From CAYRZL01 sp964428795 (GTDB taxonomy: Bacteria; Bacillota; Clostridia; Lachnospirales; Lachnospiraceae): a stretch of 9,057 bases of DNA. The notes under the pieces were generated by a model that saw only the letters and a list, made by a program, of their open reading frames with translations, did not search any database and was not told the DNA's origin. Positions within the stretch are counted from its first letter, which is position 1. Each line of letters begins with the position of its first letter. The stretch spans positions 1 to 9,057 of the forward strand of contig CAYRZL010000096.1 in assembly GCA_964428795.1 (NCBI GenBank). Direction: 5' to 3'. Position numbers and translations under genes: made by a program. Below are positions 1-6,331 of the stretch, in pieces.

Positions 1-314
1 AATTTCCTGTTTGCTTTCAACCAGTCCTGATCGTCCTCATAATTTGGGAGGACAGTTTTTACTCTTGCCCAGAATGAGGGGCTGTGGTTCTTATAGGTGA
101 TGTGGCTCAATTCATGCACTACGACATAATCAATCACCGAAAGAGGGCACATGACGAGTCTCCACGCAAAGTTCAGATTGTTCTTCGTACTGCAGGAACC
201 CCATCGGGCTTTTGCATCTGACAGCTTAATTTCTCCGGGTGTCACGCCCATAATCCCGGCGTAATTTCTTACCCGTTCAGAAAGGATGCACATTGCCTCT
301 GATTTCAGCCATTC
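1..314 (-). pseudogene. YgjP-like zinc metallopeptidase, C-terminal part, running off the window
   Basis: Reading the minus strand (codons starting at positions such as 302, 299, 296), the peptide contains KARWGSCSTKNNLNFAW, then IDYVVVHELSHITYKNHSP and SFWARVKTVLPNYEDD. This is the signature of the YgjP-like/M48-type metallopeptidase family (PF01863): the WGSCS block, the HExxH zinc site (HELSH) and a third zinc histidine in NHSPSFW. Family members are about 220-240 residues; here the roughly 100 N-terminal residues are missing, because the homology begins at about EWLKSEAMCIL (near 314). Upstream, the same open frame continues into the end of an unrelated winged-helix protein. The C-terminus lies before base 1, so its end cannot be judged. 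The zinc site itself is intact. The family is loosely linked to protein quality control and to restriction or toxin neighbourhoods, but its substrate is unknown. I read it as a truncated remnant or fusion product. Confidence 0.8.
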
Positions 315-780
315 AGAAGTGCCCTGCTCCCGCTCGATGATCCCATGGAGACGGAGCCGCTTAAAGATTCTGGACATGGCTGACGGACTGATCGTGTCCA
401 AGTGCTGGCGGATATCTTTCCCCATCATCCCGAAAGTCATGTATTCGCCCCGGCTGATCACTTCCAGTACCTGTAGGTCACGTTCCGCAAAGAAGTTGAT
501 TCCACGGTAAGAGCGTTCCTTTTCTTCAATGGCGCCTTTTGTTCCGTTGAACTGTCGTCCCTGTGCCCCACTTTCCGTTTTACCCGGAAAGTCCTGATAT
601 CGTTGCAGGTACTCTCTATCCGTAAGACGCGGCAAAATTTATCATACATTTTGATCGATACATCACCCATGTGGTGTTTGAACCTCGTGCCGAGGATACG
701 CTGGTTATAGTTGATGCCGACTTCTTTTTTACAGTTATAGGTAATACGCTGGCCCAGGAATGTGGCGGTGTTATCCGGTT
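315..780 (-). pseudogene. 3' remainder of the broken winged-helix family gene (two frames, internal deletion)
   Basis: This continues the protein that starts at 1608. Just after the stop at 783-781 the family sequence resumes in the next frame: PDNTATFLGQRITYNCKKE, then GTRFKHHMGDVSIKMYDKF and CRVLRIESTCNDIRTFRVKRKVG, up to about APLKKR near 525. The third frame then carries ERSYRGINFFAERDLQVLEV, ISRGEYMTFGMMGKDI and SPSAMSRIFKRLRLHGIIERE, a winged-helix-like module near the C-terminus of this family (positions about 525-330). From my memory of relatives, roughly 40 residues that normally separate APLKK from the RGxNFF block are missing. So there is at least one frame change near 783 and a deletion plus frame change near 525. 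The final residues pass in frame into the YgjP-like peptidase fragment. The gene cannot give a normal product. Confidence 0.65.
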
Positions 781-1608
781 TTACTGTAAAGATTGCAGCC
801 GGACAATCTCGTCATAAAGGGGTTCCAGATCACATGGCTGTTTGAACATGATATCTGTTGCACACTCAATCTGCTGGACTGTCCATGTGTAGCCGAGACC
901 GAGTGTTCCAGGGGCAGGACAATAGCGTCCTGCAAGAACATCTAAGACTTTATGGAGGTCTTCCGGATTGATTCGGCCAGAGAGCTTCTGTGCCGCTTCG
1001 ACATCCGAAATTTCAAGGAATGCATTATCCTGCATGCGGTAAGCGATCTCTTCCTTCTGCAGCTTATGGGCGAGAAGGTTATGGCCGTTCATGTAGAATT
1101 GCAGACGGAAAGGAGCCCAAGTGGGAACACGCAGATAGCACAGCCCCAGCTCCTTATCAATAAAGTAAAAATAATAATGAAGACATTTACTTTGATCAAA
1201 TTTGAGGAATGTTTTTCCAGCTGTTTTATCATGCCATGGTTTATAAGTATTACACTGTTCCATGGCAGAAAAGATATGGATCAGCCCTTCGGTTTTTGCA
1301 GTTTTCCGAATGATTTCCTGAATCCGGTCATCTTTGCGGAAAGCCCGTAGTTTACGGATGAACTCAATTTCAATGCCATTTTCATCTGCGATGCGCTGGG
1401 CGTTTGAACGGATCTGTTCTGTAAGGGGCTGGGAGAAATTAGAAAAATCAAAAATACGGATGTTGTTGGCTTTCAGAAAAGCAGTCATACCTTCGGCATG
1501 GCTCCATCCGGGGATATAGCCTTGGATGATCATGCGGTCATAACAAGTAATCGTACCATAAATTTTGTCAGCATATTTATCCGTAAGTAACATAAACACA
1601 TCCGCCAA
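781..1608 (-). CDS. N-terminal portion of an unnamed conserved protein family (disrupted gene)
   Basis: This 275-residue open frame begins with TTG at 1608 and ends at a TAA at 783-781. It matches, from memory, a widespread uncharacterised family of about 400-500 residues recognised by CYDRMIIQGYI (family: CFDRLIFKGYL), KCLHYYFYFIDKELGLCYLR, VPTWAPFRLQFYMNGHNLLA and an ATDIMFK block near the end. The family continues with FLGxR and IKMYDKxxxVLRIE blocks, and both are found just downstream in another frame, so this is the 5' part of a broken gene rather than a short complete protein. A one-base deletion in the CAG-TA-AAA stretch near 783 would explain the stop. An ATG five codons in (1593) is an alternative start, since the TTG lies only a few bases after the predicted transcription start. 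Its function is not known; many genomes carry several copies, which suggests a mobile or selfish character, but I see no transposase catalytic motif. Confidence 0.6.
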   Translation of the reverse strand: MADVFMLLTDKYADKIYGTITCYDRMIIQGYIPGWSHAEGMTAFLKANNIRIFDFSNFSQPLTEQIRSNAQRIADENGIEIEFIRKLRAFRKDDRIQEIIRKTAKTEGLIHIFSAMEQCNTYKPWHDKTAGKTFLKFDQSKCLHYYFYFIDKELGLCYLRVPTWAPFRLQFYMNGHNLLAHKLQKEEIAYRMQDNAFLEISDVEAAQKLSGRINPEDLHKVLDVLAGRYCPAPGTLGLGYTWTVQQIECATDIMFKQPCDLEPLYDEIVRLQSLQ

Positions 1609-1619
1609 TGTTTTTCTTT

Positions 1620-1648
1620 ATTGTACTTAAAACATGGAGGAAATACAA
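1620..1648 (-). promoter_or_regulatory. Putative sigma-A promoter of the disrupted minus-strand gene
   Basis: On the minus strand TTGTAT (1648-1643) is followed after exactly 17 bases by TACAAT (1625-1620). The expected transcription start, about 1613, is only about five bases before the TTG codon at 1608 and about 20 before the ATG at 1593, which favours the ATG or a near-leaderless message. The match is by eye only. Confidence 0.45.
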
Positions 1649-1709
1649 AACTTTTCCGGTTTATCCGGGTTAGGGCTTTTAGAACCCATTCATTTCGTTT
1701 TTTCAAAAT

Positions 1710-1760
1710 TTCCTCCTGTGCGTAAAATTTCTTTTCCTCATTTTAACGCAACAGGAGGAA
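1710..1760. repeat. Long imperfect inverted repeat (hairpin) in the intergenic region
   Basis: The left arm 1710-1727 (TTCCTCCTGTGCGTAAAA) and right arm 1741-1760 (reverse complement with two extra bases) form a stem of a perfect 10-bp block, TTCCTCCTGT/ACAGGAGGAA, then GCGT/ACGC and AAAA/TTTT, closing a 13-base pyrimidine-rich loop at 1728-1740. A second small stem, CAGGA/TCCTG, overlaps the right arm. There is no T run after either side, so it is not a simple terminator. It may be the end of a decayed mobile element. Apart from this hairpin I see nothing gene-like between 1650 and 1820. Confidence 0.5.
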
Positions 1761-1820
1761 TCCTGCTTAAAATCTTGTTATTTTATTGCGAAAAGTTTTT
1801 ATTCTTTAAAGCTGGGAAAT

Positions 1821-1842
1821 AAAAAAAGCCTTATTTTAAGGC
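1821..1842 (-). terminator. Terminator-like hairpin facing left
   Basis: A six-bp stem GCCTTA/TAAGGC with a three-base loop (1828-1842) is followed, on the minus strand, by seven T residues (1827-1821). The shape is that of a small intrinsic terminator for minus-strand transcripts. No minus-strand gene lies to its right in this window, so it may guard against antisense transcription or be a relic of a lost gene. Confidence 0.4.
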
Positions 1843-1906
1843 CATTGTAGGTGTTATGCTATAAAATTTGCTCCTAAAGAATATGGTGCTAACTTCTAAA
1901 GACGGG

Positions 1907-1962
1907 AATGCATTTTTGTTATTACGTTATGATAGTGATGCATTTTGGTTATTACTCTATGA
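1907..1962. repeat. Tandem imperfect 26-bp repeat at 30-bp spacing, possible regulator binding sites
   Basis: Copy 1 (1907-1932) and copy 2 (1937-1962) share ATGCATTTT-GTTATTAC--TATGA with four mismatches (22 of 26 identical). Each copy begins with the palindrome ATGCAT (1908-1913 and 1938-1943). The 30-bp period places the copies on about the same DNA face. Their centres lie roughly 59 and 89 bp upstream of the predicted start point near 2009, positions typical for LysR-type activators. The regulator is not proven; the LysR gene at 8009 is the only regulator seen here. Confidence 0.45.
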
Positions 1963-1993
1963 TTTATGGATATTTCTCTGAAAACAGGAAAAT

Positions 1994-2017
1994 TGCTATA
2001 ATATTTTCAGAAAATAT
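1994..2017 (+). promoter_or_regulatory. Extended -10 promoter of the amidohydrolase-TRAP operon with overlapping palindrome
   Basis: TGC followed by TATAAT (1994-2002) forms an extended -10 element; nothing close to TTGACA stands 17 bases upstream, which suits an activator-dependent promoter. The expected start point near 2009 sits inside a perfect palindrome: ATATTTT (2001-2007), CAG, AAAATAT (2011-2017). A second inverted pair, CTGAAAA (1978-1984) and TTTTCAG (2004-2010), brackets the -10. A similar TGCTATAAA lies at 1857-1865 and could be a second promoter. Confidence 0.5.
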
Positions 2018-2045
2018 AACGGAATAGTTATTAGAAAATAATTAT

Positions 2046-2051
2046 AGGAGG
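2046..2051 (+). promoter_or_regulatory. Ribosome binding site that questions the amidohydrolase start
   Basis: AGGAGG ends only three bases before the ATG at 2055 but nine bases before an in-frame GTG at 2061. The GTG spacing is more usual, and the resulting N-terminus MKRIDLENHF looks like that of relatives as I remember them. Both starts share the frame and differ by two residues. Confidence 0.6.
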
Positions 2052-2054
2052 AGC

Positions 2055-3059
2055 ATGCAGGTGAAAAGGATTGATTTGGAAAATCATTTTTATAGCAATT
2101 TTTTGATTGAGGCATTAAAGCGAAGAAAGGAACCGCCATTTATTGAGGTGGACGATGAGGGAACACATTTTTTGCATTACACAGATTCGGTGGTATATAA
2201 AGATACTTTGATTCCGACTCTTATGGAAGTGGGAGAAGAGCGGATAAAGCTGTTAAAGGAGAATGGGATCGACGCAACGGTTTTGTGTTCATCCGGCTGC
2301 GGAGAACAGATTGAGGGGGATGAGAGCCTGGAGGTATGCAGAAATACCAATGATATGATAGGAAGCCTGGTGAAAAAGTTTCCGGGTATCTATTATGGCA
2401 GTGCAATGCTTCCGGTAAACGATGTGGAAGCTGCCTGTGCGGAATTGGAGCGGGTGGTAAAAGAATATGGATTTGTATCTTGGCATACTCATTCAAATTA
2501 TGGAAAACATCATCCGGACGAGGAAAAATATCGGCCGATCTTTCAGAAGGCTGCGGAGCTCGGAATATATGTTTATCTTCATCCGCATATTCCGGATTAT
2601 GAACGGATTACAGATATGGGATTTACTTTTGCAGGACCGGGATGTGGATTTACGGTAGATACAGCAATTACGGCGCTTCGGTTGATTGTTTCCGGGATTT
2701 TTGATGAGATTCCGGACCTGAAACTGGTGTTGGGACATTTGGGGGAAGGGATTCCGCCGCTTTTTGAAAGAATCGAAAACCGATTGTGCTATGTGCCGAA
2801 TGAACATGTGAAATGTAAACATAATATTCGATACTATTTTAAGCATAATATTTATGTTACGACCAGTGGAAATATGTCAAAGCATTCCTTTGAGTGTGCA
2901 GTCGATCATATGGGAATCGACCGTGTATTATTTGCAAGCGATTATCCATATGAAGGTGTTGGGAAAATGATAGAATTTGTAAAAGACCTGAGATTGTCGG
3001 AAGCAGAGCGTGAAAAATTATATCATGGAAATGCGGAACGTGAACTTGGGTTAAAATAA
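2055..3059 (+). CDS. Amidohydrolase-2 (ACMSD / gamma-resorcylate decarboxylase-like) metal-dependent enzyme
   Basis: This 334-residue protein has the size and motif order of amidohydrolase_2 (PF04909) TIM-barrel enzymes. The N-terminal ENH (E9, H11) replaces the classical HxH pair and resembles the ExH zinc ligands of gamma-resorcylate and related decarboxylases. YLHPH follows (H176, H178), then GHLGE (H228, in the catalytic-histidine position) and the metal-binding aspartate in ASDYPYE (D296). AGPGCGFTVDTA and YVTTSGNMSK are further family-like blocks. No signal peptide is seen, so it is cytoplasmic. The likely chemistry is decarboxylation of an aromatic or conjugated acid, or hydrolysis of a related substrate; the exact substrate cannot be read from sequence. 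It is the first gene of the TRAP operon, 25 bases before the binding-protein gene, which suggests it acts on what the transporter brings in. The start could be the GTG at 2061. Confidence 0.85.
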   Translation: MQVKRIDLENHFYSNFLIEALKRRKEPPFIEVDDEGTHFLHYTDSVVYKDTLIPTLMEVGEERIKLLKENGIDATVLCSSGCGEQIEGDESLEVCRNTNDMIGSLVKKFPGIYYGSAMLPVNDVEAACAELERVVKEYGFVSWHTHSNYGKHHPDEEKYRPIFQKAAELGIYVYLHPHIPDYERITDMGFTFAGPGCGFTVDTAITALRLIVSGIFDEIPDLKLVLGHLGEGIPPLFERIENRLCYVPNEHVKCKHNIRYYFKHNIYVTTSGNMSKHSFECAVDHMGIDRVLFASDYPYEGVGKMIEFVKDLRLSEAEREKLYHGNAERELGLK

Positions 3060-3084
3060 AAGTATTTATAAGGAGGAAGGTTAC

Positions 3085-4314
3085 ATGAAGATGAAAAGAG
3101 TAGCAGCAGTTTTATTAACAGGCATGCTTGTGGTGGGGATGACCGCTTGTGGAGACGACGCAGCAGAGAAAGATGCCGGTACAGCAGGGGGAACCGGATC
3201 GGTGACAGAAAGCGAGACCGTCGAAAGCCACTATATGGATCTGACCCCGGAAGAGGTTCAGGAAAAAGTTGCGGCGATGAAGGAAACGGCAGAATGGGAT
3301 GATATGGCACTGGAATCCGGAATTCTGGATGAGGTGGATAAAATTCTTGAGGTGGAGGATTCTTATACCCTGCGTATAGGAACACCGATTGGCGGTCGTC
3401 AGTGTCAGACATATCTGATGGCACAGCTGGAGGCGTATCTGGAGGCCAGTACGGATGGAAAAGTGCAGGTGGAGAATTATCCGCTGGGACAGCTTGGTAC
3501 AAATGCACAGACAATAGAGGGTGTTTTGGATGGAAGTATTACCGGCTGGTCGGGACCGATCGATTATCTTTATAATTATGCCCAGGGCGTTGGAGTAGTA
3601 TCCATTCCGTTTTTGTTTGAAGGAGGTTCTTATCAGGCAATTCGTATTTTCCAGGAGGATCCTACGATGGATGAATACCTGAATTCCGCAGGTTTCTGGA
3701 ATGTCTGCTATGGATATGACAATAGCCAGGTAATTTTGTCTACGAAAAAGTATGAAACCATCAATGATTTTAAGGGAAGCAAGATTTGGAGTTTGCCGAC
3801 AGAAATGGAGCAGAAGATGATCACCGCCATTGGAGCTACGCCAGTTTTGCTGGATTCCTCGGATGTTTCTGTGGCTTTCCAGAATGGTAACGTGGACGGC
3901 GGATGTGCGGGTCTTACCTTCTTTACATCTTTCGGAATTGAAGAGAGTGCAAAATATGTTTACAAGTATTGCCCATATGTAGCAACACCGGTTGTAACTG
4001 TATTCAGCTATGATTTTATGATGTCTCTGCCGGAGGATCTGAGACAACTGATCGTAGATGCCGGTGATCTGATTACGGATAAATATATGCCGGTGTTTGA
4101 TACGGAAGCGCTCAACACAGCAGATGAAGCAGTATCCAGTGCATGTGAAGTGGTGGAAGTGTCCGATGAATTGATTGCAGATATGAAAGAAGCTTGCAGT
4201 GGTATTGCGGAAGAATTCTGCTCAAAGGGAGATGAATACCAGGAATTGTATGATAAATTCAGTGCATTGGTTGAAGAGGATCAGGCAGAAGGGCATGAAA
4301 AACCAATCTGGTAA
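3085..4314 (+). CDS. dctP: TRAP transporter substrate-binding lipoprotein (DctP family)
   Basis: The 409-residue protein opens with a lipoprotein signal peptide: basic MKMKR, a hydrophobic run and the lipobox MTAC with the lipid cysteine at 22, so it is anchored outside the membrane. An acidic Gly/Thr/Ser/Glu-rich extension of about 70 residues (23-92) precedes the DctP fold, which starts near LRIGTPIGG (96) and shows the family features PLGQLGTNAQTIEGVLDGSI and VSVAFQNGNVDGG. Ligand is captured here and passed to the two membrane subunits encoded next. An unusual point is the segment KIWSLP (W235): most family members have an arginine in this KxRVP stretch that holds the substrate carboxylate. 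A perfect AGGAGG (3071-3076) lies nine bases before the ATG. It is very probably co-transcribed with the amidohydrolase upstream and the permease genes downstream. The substrate is unknown. Confidence 0.93.
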   Translation: MKMKRVAAVLLTGMLVVGMTACGDDAAEKDAGTAGGTGSVTESETVESHYMDLTPEEVQEKVAAMKETAEWDDMALESGILDEVDKILEVEDSYTLRIGTPIGGRQCQTYLMAQLEAYLEASTDGKVQVENYPLGQLGTNAQTIEGVLDGSITGWSGPIDYLYNYAQGVGVVSIPFLFEGGSYQAIRIFQEDPTMDEYLNSAGFWNVCYGYDNSQVILSTKKYETINDFKGSKIWSLPTEMEQKMITAIGATPVLLDSSDVSVAFQNGNVDGGCAGLTFFTSFGIEESAKYVYKYCPYVATPVVTVFSYDFMMSLPEDLRQLIVDAGDLITDKYMPVFDTEALNTADEAVSSACEVVEVSDELIADMKEACSGIAEEFCSKGDEYQELYDKFSALVEEDQAEGHEKPIW

Positions 4315-4318
4315 TTTT

Positions 4319-4325
4319 GAGGGGG
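4319..4325 (+). promoter_or_regulatory. Ribosome binding site fixing the small-permease start at 4332
   Basis: GAGGGGG sits six bases before ATG 4332. The alternative TTG at 4317 has no upstream site and would place the Shine-Dalgarno sequence inside the coding region. Confidence 0.6.
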
Positions 4326-4331
4326 ACAGTG

Positions 4332-4859
4332 ATGAAAAAAATTTTGAAAAAATGCATGTGGAAAGTAGATAGTGCATTTTTATATGTTTCTTCGATCGCT
4401 CTTTTTGTGGCAACGATCCTGTCAGTTGTGAACGCAATTTTACGATCTGCAGGTCAGGGCGGTTTTGCGTGGTCCGATGAGGCATGTGTGATCCTGATGA
4501 TTTTTATGGTGTTTCTGGCTCAGCCGTTGTTGGAAGGGGAAGACCAGAATCTTAGTATAGGTATCCTGGACAATATCATTAAAAAACCGAGTGGGAGAAA
4601 AATACTGCAGGTTATTCGCGGGGCAGTGATTATCGGAATTCTGGGATATTTACTTGGATTTTGTTTTCAGGTGATTGAGAAAGCAGTGCGTTTTAATTAT
4701 CGTACGTCTGTATTGCAATTACCAAGGTATATTTTATATGCATGTATCGCGATCGCGTTTATTATGATTATTGTAAACTGGATTGTAAATATATTTTTCA
4801 AGAAAGCAAATGAAAAATATACGGATACTTTAGCGGAAGATGAGGAGGGGCAACCATGA
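4332..4859 (+). CDS. dctQ: TRAP transporter small permease (DctQ family)
   Basis: This 175-residue protein has four predicted membrane segments (about 14-38, 47-65, 91-113 and 131-154) and the DctQ-type block GGFAWSDEACVILMIFMVFLA, equivalent to the family's F-W-E-E region on the second helix. It pairs with the large subunit to form the sodium- or proton-driven importer. I chose the ATG at 4332: GAGGGGG (4319-4325) lies six bases before it, while the longer TTG start at 4317 overlaps that ribosome binding site. The stop codon overlaps the next gene's start as ATGA, which implies translational coupling. The charged C-terminal tail ending EDEEGQP is cytoplasmic by inference. Confidence 0.9.
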   Translation: MKKILKKCMWKVDSAFLYVSSIALFVATILSVVNAILRSAGQGGFAWSDEACVILMIFMVFLAQPLLEGEDQNLSIGILDNIIKKPSGRKILQVIRGAVIIGILGYLLGFCFQVIEKAVRFNYRTSVLQLPRYILYACIAIAFIMIIVNWIVNIFFKKANEKYTDTLAEDEEGQP

Positions 4860-6118
4860 GCACAACAACAGGTTTAATTATAATGCTGATTATTTTGGTC
4901 GGTCTCATGGTGCTCAATGTGCCAATTTATATTTCGTTATTGACAGCGGCTGTGTTTTTGCAGGTCGTAGTAAATCATGTAACGCCGACAAATGTTGTGA
5001 CTGGAATTTATGAAGCACTGACGAAGACAAGTCTGATGGCGGTTCCGTTCTTTGTCTTTGCGGGAAGTGTTATGGCGGAGGCCTCTCTGGGAAAACGATT
5101 GATCAACTGTTTTGAAGTGGTACTTCGTCCGGTAAAAGCAGGACTGTCGATTGCCTGTTTGATTGCCAATGCATTTTTCGGAGCAATTTCCGGTTCGGCT
5201 CCGGCGGCGACTTCTACGTTTGGAAAGGTGATCTATCACCCATTGGAGAAAAAATATGATGACAAGCTGGCCACCGGACTGATCACATCTGCCGGTGCAT
5301 TGAGTGTCATTATCCCTCCAAGTATCAGTATCATTCTGTATTGTATTGCTGCAGAAGTGTCAACGACAAAGTTGTTTTTATGCGGTATTGTACCCGGTAT
5401 CCTGATCTGTGCGATCGTAGGAGTCTATCTGGTGATCCGGTGTAGAAAGATGCCGAAACAGGGAAGGGCGGAGGCAAAGGAGATCAAAAAGATATTCAAG
5501 GAAGGTATTCCGATTCTGATATTGCCGGTCATTGTTCTGGGGGGTATTTATAGTGGAATATTTACACCAACGGAAGCGGGAGCAGTGTCAGCGATTTACT
5601 CTGTGGTTGTTGCTATCTTTATGAAGGATATAAAAAATGTAGGCCAGCTATTTACCGTTCTCAGGGGCGCAACAAAAACAACAGGCCAGATTTTTATCCT
5701 GGTGGCAGTCAGTACGATTTTTGCACAGGCGACAACGGTAGCACAGCTTCCGGCAATTATCGCAACGACAATGGATGGAGTCGGAAAAATACAATTTTTA
5801 TTGATTTTAAATGTTGTGTTGCTGATTTTAGGATGTTTTATTGATGGTGGATGTGCGACCTTGATCCTTGTACCGATCGTACTTCCGGTGGCGGAGGCAC
5901 TGGGAATCAATCCGTTGCATCTGGGTATTATCTTTGTGGTAAATCTATCCATTGGTTTGTTCTCGCCTCCGTTTGGATTGAACATTTTTGTTTCTCAGGG
6001 TGTTTTGGGAAAGAGTCTGGGATTTATATCACGATCTTTAATACCATATATCGTATGTTATTTGATCGCATTGGTATTGATTACGTTTATTCCGCAAATA
6101 TCACTATTGTTTGTTTAA
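4856..6118 (+). CDS. dctM: TRAP transporter large permease (DctM family)
   Basis: At 420 residues this is the normal length for the DctM subunit, with about twelve hydrophobic segments. Diagnostic motifs appear in the expected order: VPFFVFAGSVMAEASLGKRL, then AFFGAISGSAPAATSTFGKV (with S112-G113-S114), GALSVIIPPSISI, GGIYSGIFTPTEAGAVSAIY and GLFSPPFGLNIFV. The protein forms the transport pathway and takes substrate from the binding protein using an ion gradient. In the SGSAPAATS block the aspartate common in other members (SGSAxADxA) is replaced by Thr, a variation seen among relatives. The ATG overlaps the stop of the small subunit by four bases. This is the last intact gene of the operon; a hairpin follows 28 bases after the stop. 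Confidence 0.94.
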   Translation: MSTTTGLIIMLIILVGLMVLNVPIYISLLTAAVFLQVVVNHVTPTNVVTGIYEALTKTSLMAVPFFVFAGSVMAEASLGKRLINCFEVVLRPVKAGLSIACLIANAFFGAISGSAPAATSTFGKVIYHPLEKKYDDKLATGLITSAGALSVIIPPSISIILYCIAAEVSTTKLFLCGIVPGILICAIVGVYLVIRCRKMPKQGRAEAKEIKKIFKEGIPILILPVIVLGGIYSGIFTPTEAGAVSAIYSVVVAIFMKDIKNVGQLFTVLRGATKTTGQIFILVAVSTIFAQATTVAQLPAIIATTMDGVGKIQFLLILNVVLLILGCFIDGGCATLILVPIVLPVAEALGINPLHLGIIFVVNLSIGLFSPPFGLNIFVSQGVLGKSLGFISRSLIPYIVCYLIALVLITFIPQISLLFV

Positions 6119-6145
6119 GCATCTCTTGGCTTTTCGTTCGCAGAG

Positions 6146-6179
6146 CGGTCCTGGAATCATGGTATTCCCGGACCGTTTT
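6146..6179 (+). terminator. Probable intrinsic terminator or attenuator of the TRAP operon
   Basis: A compound stem CGGTCC/GGACCG plus GGAAT/ATTCC, with a single T-C mismatch between them and a six-base loop, spans 6146-6175 and is followed by TTTT. The T run is short, so some transcripts may read through into the ribosome binding site at 6211. Confidence 0.6.
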
Positions 6180-6210
6180 GCAGGTATTGCCAATGGTACC
6201 GGGCATGTAA

Positions 6211-6267
6211 AGGAGGACGTAATAATTTGAAAAAGGATTCTGTCACTATGATTTATAAAGCAAACCT
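6211..6267 (+). pseudogene. Orphan ribosome binding site and first codons of a lost gene
   Basis: AGGAGG (6211-6216) is followed after 10 bases by TTG AAA AAG GAT TCT (from 6227) and by an in-frame ATG at 6248 (MIYKAN). The reading frame stops at TAA 6293-6295 after about 22 codons, within sequence that belongs to the IS110-type element. The likeliest explanation is that a gene lying after the TRAP operon was cut off when the element arrived, somewhere near 6266. The lost gene cannot be identified from so few codons. Confidence 0.4.
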
Positions 6268-6322
6268 CCATGCTGCTAAAGCCGCGCCACCATAAATGAA
6301 ACCATTTTTGCCACAGATAGTG

Positions 6323-6328
6323 TATAAT
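6323..6328 (+). promoter_or_regulatory. -10 element of the putative bridge RNA
   Basis: A perfect TATAAT stands just before the structured region; transcription would begin near 6334-6336, at the first arm of the closing stem. No good -35 is seen at the usual spacing (TTGCCA at 6308-6313 is too near). Confidence 0.45.
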
Positions 6329-6331
6329 AGA

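Noticed and set aside
952..1350. Plus-strand open frame of 132 codons
   Set aside because: It is antisense to the recognisable family protein on the minus strand, lacks a ribosome binding site and has no recognisable motif.
1634..1822. Plus-strand open frame of 62 codons in the spacer
   Set aside because: Low-complexity, phenylalanine-rich translation across the inverted repeat, with GGAGG-like bases too far from a sensible start and no family resemblance.
1907..1962. Riboswitch ahead of the operon
   Set aside because: The repeats lie upstream of the best promoter, so they would not be in the transcript, and they form no recognisable aptamer.
3115..4047. Long minus-strand open frame opposite the TRAP binding protein
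   Set aside because: It is a shadow of dctP, whose frame has a signal peptide, ribosome binding site and clear homology.
6119..6210. Extension of a shifted-frame open frame overlapping dctM (5851-6210)
   Set aside because: It is out of frame with dctM, lacks a start signal, and the region is better explained by the hairpin at 6146-6179.
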